11,037 bases of DNA from Thalassiosira profunda. Its lineage: Eukaryota > Bacillariophyta > Thalassiosirophyceae > Thalassiosirales > Thalassiosiraceae. Position 1 is the first letter of the stretch, and each line of letters starts with the position of its first letter. This document shows positions 1 to 7,114 of this stretch, one piece after another. The translations under genes and the position numbers were made by a program. The stretch covers positions 1-11,037 of the forward strand of contig JALLAP010001363.1 of the NCBI GenBank assembly GCA_036939355.1, in the 5' to 3' direction. The notes below the pieces were generated by a model, which worked only from the letters and a program-made list of their open reading frames with translations, did no database searches and was not told the DNA's origin.

Positions 1-778
1 GCCTCTTCACTGGTAAGGAAATGGACGGCGGCATCATCGGCATCGCCTGGCTCGGTGTCGTCTGCCAATCGGTCGACTTCCCATCGCAGGGATACGGATA
101 CGGCTTGTCTCAATCTGACTTTAACGGCAACTTCAATTCGGCAACGGACCTCACCGCGCACGAGCTCGGCCACAACTGGAATGCTGACCACTGCAATTGC
201 CCCTCGCACACGATGCATCGGTTCAGCACGAGCGCCAATGTGTTCAATCCGACGGAAACTATCCCGGCAATTGCGACTTTTCGGGACTCGGCGACCTGCC
301 TCGTCGAATCATGTACTGTCGATACGGATTGCTCCACCGGAGGAATCTGCGAACAGAACGTCTGCGTTCAATCAATTACGGAAACGGGAAGCCCGACGAC
401 CAAGTACCCGACCGCTGTGAGTTTCAGTCTCTTGTATTCGTACGAGCGCGGCTTGTTCTTCTAACTCAGGCATTTTGTTCGCAGAGTCCCACGAAAGGCC
501 CGACCGTCTCCCCTTCGGGCAGCCCTCCCGTGTGTGGCGATGGCATCATCGATGCTGCGAGCGAGACCTGCGACGGGTCCGCACTCAATGGACAAACTTG
601 CGCATATCACGGATGCTTGAGCGGTATCCTCGCGTGTCTGAGCGATTGCAGCGATTACGATACGAGCGGATGTACTGAATGTTGCCACCCTAGGAATTGC
701 GGTGGGTGCAAGGGAAAGAGCAAGTGCGAAGAGGTGATGTGCAATTGGAGCCAGGGAAGTTGCACATCTCCGTTTTAG
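1..778 (+). CDS. Secreted metzincin-type zinc metalloprotease, 5'-truncated (paralogue 1)
   Basis: This is the 3' part of a protease gene that enters the window already in frame (first full codon at position 3). Two exons are visible, 1-416 and 485-778, giving about 235 residues. The zinc motif HELGHNWNADH is at 159-191, followed by a Met-turn-like 'HTMH'. After it come a Cys-rich stretch ('DTDCSTGGICEQNVCV'), a short Ser/Pro/Thr linker, and a C-terminal Cys-rich module that starts 'VCGDGIIDAASETCDG' and ends 'GSCTSPF' before TAG. The closest known pattern is the M12B/reprolysin-like group, peptidases that cleave proteins outside the cell. The third zinc ligand is kept, but the usual Gly of HExxHxxGxxH is Asn. 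The layout matches paralogue 2 downstream, including the intron position. There is no C-terminal membrane segment, so a soluble secreted enzyme is likely. Signal peptide and prodomain must lie left of the window. Protease family is fairly sure; substrate is unknown. Confidence 0.85.
417..484 (+). other. Intron (68 bases, phase 0) in paralogue 1
   Basis: The donor is GTGAGT after codon GCT and the acceptor is TTCGCAG. A branch-site-like TCTAAC lies at 460-465. Splicing joins 'YPTA' to 'SPTKGPT' in frame, and the same junction is used in paralogue 2 (intron 3027-3104). A nearer AG at 468-469 would add five in-frame residues, but it lies only a few bases from the branch site, so the later acceptor is preferred. 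Confidence 0.85.
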
Positions 779-1194
779 GCTGCCGCCACACAAGATCACA
801 ACTCTTTGGTGGAGAATGGTCTGATCCAGAAGCTTGGGTAGAAATTGAAATAGAAATTGCAAGTCTTCTAAGCTTGGGATGCGAAGAAGCACTGTGTTCT
901 GTCCAAAGTTGCCCCTAGGTATGTAGAGATCTCTGTAGAGCATAAGGCTGTGAGCAGGGTGTGAGCGAGCTTGCTCGCTTGAGAGTGTAGTAGGTAACCC
1001 TTCCTTTGCGAAGGCAAGATCGATGACCGTTCCTGTGAGTGCCGTTCCTAAAACTGCCCTCCAATCATCTGCCAAAGCCGCCAAAAGGCCTCATGCCCAC
1101 TCGTCATCAAAAGTGCGGCCACCTTGCCGACGCGTTTGGTAGCACCTCGACGAACCATTCAACCAGCGGAGCCTCCGGGAGAACAACCAGAACG
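779..1194 (+). other. Intergenic region between protease paralogues 1 and 2
   Basis: No convincing gene is seen. The region should hold the 3' end of paralogue 1 and the promoter and 5' UTR of paralogue 2. It contains a short direct repeat (AAGCTTGGG at 830-838 and 870-878) and a small inverted repeat (AGCGAGC tt GCTCGCT, 964-979). An in-frame ATG at 1093 exists upstream of the chosen start of paralogue 2 but would bury its signal peptide. Confidence 0.5.
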
Positions 1195-3443
1195 ATGACG
1201 ACGAAACTACTAGCTTTGGCGGCGCTGATTGGGCCGGGCATTGGTCCGAATGCGGTGAGAACACTGATGTGTGCACTTTGCTGTTTTCGGCGCGACGGGC
1301 GGCTAACGCGACGGCCGTCGTCCTCTCCGCCTCCTAGCTCGTCGACGCTCGCAACATCTTCGCGGACGGCCCTCCTCCCCACGCCAACGGCCGCGGCCGC
1401 GAAGCGTCGCCCGCGGTCCTCAAGGGCAAGGGGCTCCTCCGCGCCGGCATCAACAACATCAACGCCGATAACTTGCCTTGCAAGAATCCGAACTTGTCAT
1501 GTCATGTCCCCGTCGTCGACGGCGATGAAGAACTGGACGTCGAGCTTGAGCCGCACAGCGTGCGCGGCAAGGGCTACAAGCTTCTCGTACAGGGCGAGGA
1601 CGGCGAGTTGTCTGAAGTTGATCCTGGTCCGGACACCACCTTCCGCGGCAATGTCGCGGGAGATCCGGGCAGCGCTGTTGCCGCATCGATCACGGCCGCG
1701 GGCGTGTTGATGGAGATCTTCACGTCCAGTGGAGATAGAATCGTCCTCGAGCCCGCCGGAGGTGCTGCCGAAGTAGAAGGAGACCACGTCGTCTATCACG
1801 CTGAGGACGTGGAACCGACTCCGGACAAGTTGTGCGGCGCGATGGCGCCTTGGAGCGGCGCTCGCTCGAGGAGGACGAGGAGGGTGAAGCTCACCGTCAT
1901 ATCGACGAGCACCTCCATCTTCACCCTCTTCATGTCCACGGAGCCGAAGACAACCACCACCATCATCATCTCCGCCACTTGCACGAGAATCCCCAGCGCG
2001 AGACCACCGAGAGGAAGCTGCAGCAGACACTGTATGTTGCAGAGCTCAGCATTGATGCTGACTTTGAATACTTCTTGGCCTATGACAGCGATGTGGACGC
2101 TGTGAAGAACCGTGTCGAAAGCGTCATCAATGCCATGAACCTTCAGTACGAAGGCGATGTGGGCATCACCCACGAAATCACGACCACCATCGTCCGGACT
2201 TCTTCCTCCCAACCTTACACCTCGACTGATGCTTCCACCCTGCTGGATCAATTCCGAAATGAGTGGAATGCAAAACAGGATTTGAGGCGCACCCAACGCG
2301 ATGTGGCTCAGTGAGTTTCTTTTGGTGCTGCCGGAAGCAAATCTTTTTACTCTGTTTGTGCCTCACTTTTGCGCCCCTCCTCTATGATTAGGCTCTTTAC
2401 AGGCAAAGAAATCAATGGTGGCACCATTGGCATCGCCTGGCTTGGTGTCATCTGCCATTGGTCGATTTGGCCCTCCTCGGGATATGGATACGGCATGGTT
2501 CAATCTGACTTCAACAACAACTTTGCCGCGGCGACCGATCTCAGTGCACACGAGCTGGGCCACAACTGGAGCGCCGACCACTGCAGTTGCAGTAACCCGA
2601 ATTACACGATGAATCCGTTCATCACGAACGCCAACAGGTTCAATCGGACTGAAACTGCTGCAGAGATCATCAGTTATCGCAACTCCCGATCCTGCCTGGC
2701 TACTGTCACTGTTGAATGCATCGAAGATTTGCATTGCGCTTCTGGAGAATGTGATGCTGATACGAATACATGCGTTCAATCCCCAACGTTGCCGCCCTCG
2801 AAGAGTCCCAGCAAGTCGCCTTCGGCCAGCCCAAGTTCACCACCGTCGTCGGGGCCGAGCAAAGCGCCAACTTCCGACCAGCGCGTCGCCCTCGAAGAGC
2901 CCCAGTAAGTCGCCGACGGCCAGCCCTGAAGGTTCGACGAAAAGTCCGAGCAAATCGCCGACTGCCGGTCCGACGGCATCTCCTTCCGCAAGCCCGACTT
3001 CGTCGCCCTCAAAGGAACCAACGGTTGTGAGTATGCGTCCACCATCATCCGTTCACTCTTGAATACCTGCGAATTGACTCACTTCGTTGTGTCGCCACCG
3101 CCAGAGCCCCACGCACAATCCCACTGCATCGCCCTCGAACCCTGATGCATCGCCCGAAGTTGCTGGTCCTGTCTGCGGCGACGGCAACGTCGGCTTAGGC
3201 GAAGCCTGCGATGGATTGAATCTCGCCGGCAAGACTTGCGAGACACTTGGATTCTCGTGCGGCGGCACCCTCGAATGCCGCGGTGACTGCAACCTCGCAT
3301 GTCTCAACGATTGCAGCGATTTTGATACAAGCGGGTGTACTGATTGCTGTGTCGCAACTGGAGAAACGTGTACTTCTGACTCCGACTGCTGCAGCAACAA
3401 GTGCCGGGGAAGCGCCAAGAATGGCCAGACATGCAAAGGATAA
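1195..3443 (+). CDS. ADAM-like secreted zinc metalloprotease, two frame breaks (paralogue 2)
   Basis: Four exons are inferred: 1195-1254, 1338-2310, 2392-3026 and 3105-3443, about 668 residues if both frame breaks are allowed for. The ATG at 1195 opens a signal peptide (MTTKLLALAALIGPG). Exon 2 carries a prodomain like that of ADAM/reprolysin enzymes ('FRGNVAGDPGSAVAAS', 'HVVYHAEDV'), then 'KLCGAM', resembling the cysteine switch that keeps such enzymes inactive, then a His-rich insert and the start of the catalytic domain. Exon 3 holds HELGHNWSADH (2549-2581), 'YTMN' as likely Met-turn, a Cys-rich stretch and SPSKSPT repeats. Exon 4 adds a Cys-rich module ('VCGDGNVGLGEACDG', then 'CTSDSDCCSNKC'). 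The frame changes near 1839-1853 (a base seems missing) and near 2870-2880 (a base seems extra). If real, the first stops translation at 2105, before the zinc site, making this a pseudogene; if sequencing errors, the gene is intact. Confidence 0.8.
1255..1337 (+). other. Intron (83 bases, phase 0) after the signal-peptide exon
   Basis: Donor GTGAGA follows codon GCG; a perfect CTAAC branch-type site (GGCTAACGC) is followed by a pyrimidine-rich tract and acceptor CCTCCTAG. Removing it joins the signal peptide to 'LVDARNIFADG', which leads into the segment 'ASPAVLKGKGLLRA' aligned with 'ASQAVLDRKGLRRA' of paralogue 3. The match supports both exons. Confidence 0.8.
1892..1990 (+). repeat. His-rich insert coded in paralogue 2
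   Basis: Read in the frame that continues into the catalytic domain, this stretch codes about 14 His in 33 residues, with patterns such as 'HLHLHPLHVH' and 'DNHHHHHLRHLHEN'. It follows the cysteine-switch-like CGAM and an acidic run. Paralogue 3 has only an acidic/Arg-rich spacer there. Metal binding is possible but is inference. Confidence 0.65.
2311..2391 (+). other. Intron (81 bases, phase 2) inside the catalytic domain
   Basis: Donor GTGAGT and acceptor GATTAG split a CAG codon (CA|G), joining 'TQRDVAQ' to 'LFTGKEIN'. Paralogue 3 reads 'TQRDLVQLFTGKD' without interruption, which confirms the splice sites and shows that paralogue 3 lacks this intron. Confidence 0.9.
2780..3026 (+). repeat. 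SPSKSPT-type Ser/Pro stalk in paralogue 2
   Basis: Tandem short units such as 'SPSKSPSASP' and 'SPSKSPTAGPTASPS' form a low-complexity linker between the protease and the Cys-rich module. It continues briefly after the intron (from 3105). Such stalks are common in diatom wall and secreted proteins and are likely heavily glycosylated. The second frame break lies inside it, near 2870-2880. Confidence 0.8.
3027..3104 (+). other. Intron (78 bases, phase 0) before the Cys-rich exon
   Basis: Donor GTGAGT follows 'KEPTV'; acceptor CCGCCAG precedes 'SPTHNPTASPS'. A TTGACTCAC stretch may hold the branch site. The position is the same as that of intron 417-484 in paralogue 1, so the pair share an ancestral gene structure. 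Confidence 0.85.
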
Positions 3444-4221
3444 ATCCAAGGGCACCAAGAAGTCAACGAGATTCGAGCAAGCGGTCGGGAAAGAACATTG
3501 AACAAGAAACGACTGAGAGAGCCAATCAAGTGAGAGGAAAGTGAGTGAACGCAAGCCTAAGTGAAGAAGCGGAGTCAAGATAACAGCAGTCGACGCAGTC
3601 AAGGGAAATCCCCGAGTCGACCGAGTAGGAAATTAATAGTACCAACGTCTAGTTATGTTCTTTCGATTGACCTCGACCTACACTGCCGCTTCACATCACC
3701 CCCCGAGATGGACACAAGATATGACGTGGCATAACATCGTCAGCTCGCTCACGAAGATGAAACTACTGGATATCGTCGTATTCTCTCCTCGCAATCTCTT
3801 CTGCTCGAGCAGAAGCCGGTTCTTCTGCCAATACAGCAGGCGAGCTGAGCAGCAGAGATCAATGCCTCTCTCAACCTCTCTCTTCAAGCTGTCTGCGATT
3901 TCCTACGTACCTGTGTAGTAGGTATGTATGTACCACCGCGGGAGCGGGGGGCACAACCTCTCCAACTCAGCGGCAATGGCGGCGCCGTAGGACGACTCCA
4001 CAGCGACGATCGTCCTCTGCCGAACCCTCCCGGGCCATTGGGCTGCGTTTATTCGCCAGCGGGCGCCGTCTCTCGGCGTCGCCTCGGCCGCCTCCGGGTT
4101 CTCGCTGTCGATCCCAGAAGAGGGCAGTTGATACGATCGATCCTGACCCATAGGTAACCCCACCCGGTGCGTGCAGCGCGGGTGCACGTTGCTGGCAGAC
4201 TTTCGCAATTGAAGAGGGAGG
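3444..4221 (+). other. Intergenic region between protease paralogues 2 and 3
   Basis: No supported gene. The first ~200 bases after the stop of paralogue 2 are purine-rich and stop-rich, as expected for a 3' UTR. Short open frames exist (for example plus-strand 3655-3918 and minus-strand 3903-4379), but they have no recognisable features and the latter is antisense to paralogue 3's signal peptide and prodomain. The last part should hold the promoter and 5' UTR of paralogue 3. An 18-base perfect palindrome lies at 3798-3815. Confidence 0.5.
3798..3815. repeat. 18-base perfect palindrome CTTCTGCTCGAGCAGAAG
   Basis: The sequence equals its own reverse complement over all 18 bases and lies about 400 bases upstream of paralogue 3. 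It could be a site for a dimeric DNA-binding protein, but nothing else supports a function. Confidence 0.4.
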
Positions 4222-5979
4222 ATGAGACCGATCGTCTTGGTCGCCGCCGTTGCCGTGCTCGGGTCGGGGGCGGCGAGAGCACATGATGTGCATTCATTGC
4301 AATCGAGCCGCCGGGCGTCGCAGGCGGTGCTGGATCGGAAGGGGCTGCGCCGGGCGAGCGTCCACACCATCGACGCCAAGAACTTGCCGTGTCATTCCCA
4401 CTCCTCCTGTCGAATCAATATTGTCGACGGAGATGTGACAATTAACGTGGAACTCGAGCGGCACAGCGTTCTCTCGAGCGATGTCCGGGTGCTCGTGCAA
4501 AGAAAAGAGGGGTTGGTCGAAGTGCCCCCGGGACGGGAGAGCACCTTCCGTGGCCGCATTGTGGGAGACGAGGGAAGCACAGTGGCCGCATCGGTGACGG
4601 AACACGGAGTCACGATGGAAATTGTCGCGTCGGATGGAGACACGGTGAACGTCGAGCCGGTCGACGGGGCCGATGTCGCGTTGGGGGGAGGCCGGAGGCT
4701 GGCCGAAGAAGAGGGCGATCACGTCGTATATCGACAAGAGGACGTCGTTCCGCGACAAGGCAAGGCGTGCGGCGCCATGGATGACGAGGAAGAGGAGGAT
4801 GAATATCACCGCCGCCAGCGCTACTTGCAAGAGTCCGCGCACAAGTCGGGCGCCGGACGGAATCTCAACTTTTTCTATGCGGTGACGCCGGTGAAAAGGG
4901 CCCAAATTTCCATCGACGCCGATTACGAATTCTACACGCGGCACAACAGCGATGTCAACCTCGCCGTCAACCAAATCGTCAGCGTCTTCAACGCGGTGAA
5001 CTCCCAGTACGAGCGAGACGTGGGCATTACACACGAAATCAACAACATTATCATGCGGGCGACTGCAGAGGACGATCCGTACACGGCGACCGATTCCACG
5101 GCGTTGCTCAAGCAAGTGAGGGAGGAGTGGGAGGCCAATCACAAGGGCACCCAACGGGATTTGGTGCAACTCTTCACCGGCAAAGATCTGGACGGGCAAA
5201 AGGGAGGCAATGCCTGGCGCTCGACCATCTGCACCGATTACCATTACAGCGTCGTCGAGCACAGAGACATTTGGAGGGACGCCACCGCTGTCTCGGCGCA
5301 CGAGCTCGGTCACAGCTGGGGCGCCAGTCACCTCTGGGATCCCAACTTTACAATGTTCGGAGGATTGATAAAGGGATATGGCGCCAACCTTTTCCATCCG
5401 TTCCTTACGGTGCCCACAATATTGGAGCGGCGTGACATGGAACACGTCACCTGTTTGGAGATTTTGGAATGCACCCACAATATGCACTGTTCTGGTGGAG
5501 CGCGTTGCGATCAGAATACTAATGCCTGCGTTTCAGCGAGTTCAACTGCAACGAACGACCCGGCAGAAACGAGCGACCCGGCAGTGAGCGACCCGGCAGC
5601 GAGTGACTCCGAAACGGGCAACTCAACTACTCCGAAAAGCCCCAGCAAGTCGCCGACGGCAGGCCCCAAGGCTTCGACAAACGGCCCCAGCAAATCGCCA
5701 ACAGCCAATCCTTCGGAAAGGCCGAGTGTATCGCCAACAGTGAGTCCGGGGCAAAGTCCCTCGAACAATGCAACCATATCTCCGCCATTGAAGAGCCCCA
5801 GTGCGTCGCCGACGGTCAGTCCGGAAATTGCGACAAATGGTCCCAGCATATCGCCGACGGATGGGCAGGCAACATCTTCCAATATCTCTGCCTCTGATGT
5901 ATCTGAATCATCAGAGGCCAGCAGTGGCAATCTCCTGGGTCTTGTTGCCGTGGGTATCGGAGTAATGTTGATATTCTAA
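4222..5979 (+). CDS. ADAM-like zinc metalloprotease with GPI-like C-terminal tail (paralogue 3)
   Basis: A single intact 585-residue reading frame. Residues 1-20 form a signal peptide ending 'GSGAARA'. Residues ~30-180 form an M12B-like prodomain with a Cys pair ('NLPCHSHSSC') and 'FRGRIVGDEGSTVAAS'. 'KACGAM' (Cys183) resembles a cysteine switch. The catalytic domain has HELGHSWGASH with His360, Glu361, His364 and His370, and a probable Met-turn at Met378 ('NFTMFG'). A short Cys-rich part ('CTHNMHCSGGARCDQNTNAC') follows, then 'SDPA' and SPSKSPT repeats to about residue 546. The protein ends in 16 hydrophobic residues (570-585, 'NLLGLVAVGIGVMLIF') with no charged tail, as in a GPI-anchor signal or a tail anchor. 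It is probably a cell-surface or wall-associated sheddase-like protease that needs prodomain removal. Unlike paralogues 1 and 2 it has no introns and no Cys-rich end module. Family call is strong, substrate unknown. Confidence 0.9.
   Translation: MRPIVLVAAVAVLGSGAARAHDVHSLQSSRRASQAVLDRKGLRRASVHTIDAKNLPCHSHSSCRINIVDGDVTINVELERHSVLSSDVRVLVQRKEGLVEVPPGRESTFRGRIVGDEGSTVAASVTEHGVTMEIVASDGDTVNVEPVDGADVALGGGRRLAEEEGDHVVYRQEDVVPRQGKACGAMDDEEEEDEYHRRQRYLQESAHKSGAGRNLNFFYAVTPVKRAQISIDADYEFYTRHNSDVNLAVNQIVSVFNAVNSQYERDVGITHEINNIIMRATAEDDPYTATDSTALLKQVREEWEANHKGTQRDLVQLFTGKDLDGQKGGNAWRSTICTDYHYSVVEHRDIWRDATAVSAHELGHSWGASHLWDPNFTMFGGLIKGYGANLFHPFLTVPTILERRDMEHVTCLEILECTHNMHCSGGARCDQNTNACVSASSTATNDPAETSDPAVSDPAASDSETGNSTTPKSPSKSPTAGPKASTNGPSKSPTANPSERPSVSPTVSPGQSPSNNATISPPLKSPSASPTVSPEIATNGPSISPTDGQATSSNISASDVSESSEASSGNLLGLVAVGIGVMLIF
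5557..5859 (+). repeat. SDPA and SPSKSPT repeats in paralogue 3
   Basis: Three 'DPA' units (5557-5601) are followed from 5632 by repeats of the SPSKSPTAGP / SPSASPTVSP type. The tract is an extended, probably glycosylated stalk between the protease and the hydrophobic tail. Confidence 0.8.
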
Positions 5980-6014
5980 TGGCCTCGTCAAAGCAGGAAT
6001 GTGTGCCCACAATT

Positions 6015-6761
6015 TCAGTAACATTCTTTGATTGTCAAGTGATACCTCCAGCTTTCCGCCTCGGTGCCCACCGCCAAAAGCCGATCGCCCGCTTCCCCTC
6101 CCACCCACTCGACCAATATTGTCGCGGTATCGGAATACGGCTGCGTCGCATCGCAGGCGTTGGAGGCTCCGCCCCGCGGGGCCAGCGTGCCCCTCGCGGG
6201 AGATATCCGAAAGCTGCCTCCCTCTTCTTCGTTTGGGAGGACGAAGGCATAATACTTCTCCCACGATCTCTCGTCGTTCATAATCGATATTGCGTGCTCC
6301 CTGCAATTGGCATCGAACATGAGCGTTCCCACCTGCGGCTTGGAAATCTGCCTCTCCCAATCTTGCAACCTCGCGGCCCACCGCGGCAATTCCCCGTCCT
6401 CGTCGGCCTCCTCCACAATACTCTCCGTTCCATCGCCCGCGTACAAGCTCTCGGCAAATTGTTGCCCGGCGACGCTGCCGCCGACAAGATACTGCGTCTC
6501 CGAGAACTGATATTTGCCCCCGTGCAAATTCTGCACCACGTCTCCCACCGATTTGGACGGGCCGTGAGCGTTGGTGCCATCTCGGTCGTTTGGTGGGGAG
6601 GCGAAGAGAGCGGTTGATGGCGAGACAGTGGTTGATGGGTTGCACCAGCTGCATTCCATCGCTGACATCGCCGTCGCAAACGACGAAACGGGCGAGACGA
6701 ACGCCTCTGCGGCGGTCGCGGCGGCCGCCGCCACGAGCGCTGCCTGCCGGAGAAGGCGCAT
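6015..6761 (-). CDS. Probable plastid-targeted protein of unknown function
   Basis: A 248-residue frame with ATG at 6761-6759 and TGA at 6017-6015. The longer open frame begins at a GTG and would weaken the leader, so the ATG is preferred. Residues 1-20 are a signal peptide (MRLLRQAALVAAAAATAAEA) followed directly by 'FVSP'. Phe at the +1 position of signal cleavage is the hallmark of diatom plastid import (ASAF-type motif), and residues ~21-50 are a Ser/Thr/Ala-rich transit-like stretch. The mature part has 'LHGGKYQFSETQYLVGG', 'PRWAARLQDWERQI', 'RSWEKYYAFVLPNEE' and 'ARGTLAPRGGASNACD'. These look like a folded soluble domain, but I do not recognise the family. No membrane segment after the leader. 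The gene is tail-to-tail with paralogue 3 (35 bases between stops), and its start is close to the foldback element. Confidence 0.8.
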   Translation of the reverse strand: MRLLRQAALVAAAAATAAEAFVSPVSSFATAMSAMECSWCNPSTTVSPSTALFASPPNDRDGTNAHGPSKSVGDVVQNLHGGKYQFSETQYLVGGSVAGQQFAESLYAGDGTESIVEEADEDGELPRWAARLQDWERQISKPQVGTLMFDANCREHAISIMNDERSWEKYYAFVLPNEEEGGSFRISPARGTLAPRGGASNACDATQPYSDTATILVEWVGGEAGDRLLAVGTEAESWRYHLTIKECY

Positions 6762-6813
6762 GGAGGCAGCGAGCTTCCGCTCCACCCGTCAACCCGTCTT
6801 TCTCCCCACTTCT

Positions 6814-6885
6814 GGAAGACACCGGATGGAGCCGGTGTGATGATCACATGTGATCTATGTGACTTCACATAAAATTTTTCAGCGA
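6814..6885 (+). repeat. Left terminal inverted repeat (72 bases)
   Basis: It pairs with the reverse complement of 7115-7186, with seven mismatches by eye. It contains a 14-base perfect palindrome GATCACATGTGATC (6842-6855), which in the right arm is degraded at its edges. Confidence 0.8.
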
Positions 6886-6911
6886 TCCATCCGGCACTAA
6901 AATTGTCCGAC

Positions 6912-7091
6912 CCTTTTGAAAAGGCTCGGAGCCTTTTGAAAAGGCTCCAGCTTGGAGCCTTTTGAAAAGGCTCGAGCCTTTTGAAAAGGGTACGTAGGAA
7001 TCAATAACAAATGTACGGGAGCCTTTTGAAAAGGCTTCGAGCCTTTTGAAAAGGCTCCGAGCCTTTTCAAAAGGGCGCCCTTTTGAAAAGG
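6912..7091. repeat. Array of eight CCTTTTGAAAAGG palindromes
   Basis: The 13-base core starts at 6912, 6932, 6958, 6977, 7022, 7042, 7062 and 7079. Spacing is mostly 17-20 bases, with a larger gap over the centre (6990-7021). The seventh copy has C instead of G in the middle, so it reads on the opposite strand. Flanks are often GAG/CTC, extending the palindrome to 17-19 bases. Confidence 0.9.
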
Positions 7092-7114
7092 GTCGGACAC
7101 TTTCGCGCGTTGGC

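Noticed and set aside
964..979. Small inverted repeat AGCGAGC tt GCTCGCT as a terminator hairpin
   Set aside because: The gene structure is eukaryotic; such hairpins are not terminators there, and no T-run follows.
461..1084. Minus-strand 207-codon open frame
   Set aside because: Antisense to the Cys-rich exon of paralogue 1 and to the intergenic region; no leader or domain seen.
2846..2882. Tiny intron to explain frame break 2
   Set aside because: It would be under 40 bases with a poor donor (GTCGTC/GTCGGG), unlike all other introns here (68-83 bases, GTGAG donors).
3722..3727. TGACGT, the core of diatom CO2-responsive CRE-like elements
   Set aside because: One six-base match about 500 bases from the gene is expected by chance.
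985..4160. Shared TAGGTAACCC upstream of paralogues 2 and 3 (near 990 and 4151) as a common promoter element
   Set aside because: Many ten-base matches are expected by chance in a window this long, and the distances to the two ATGs differ.
3903..4379. Minus-strand 158-codon open frame
   Set aside because: Antisense to the signal peptide and prodomain of paralogue 3; no recognisable motif.
4294..5487. Minus-strand 397-codon open frame
   Set aside because: Shadow of paralogue 3, whose plus-strand protein has a complete domain order and catalytic motif.
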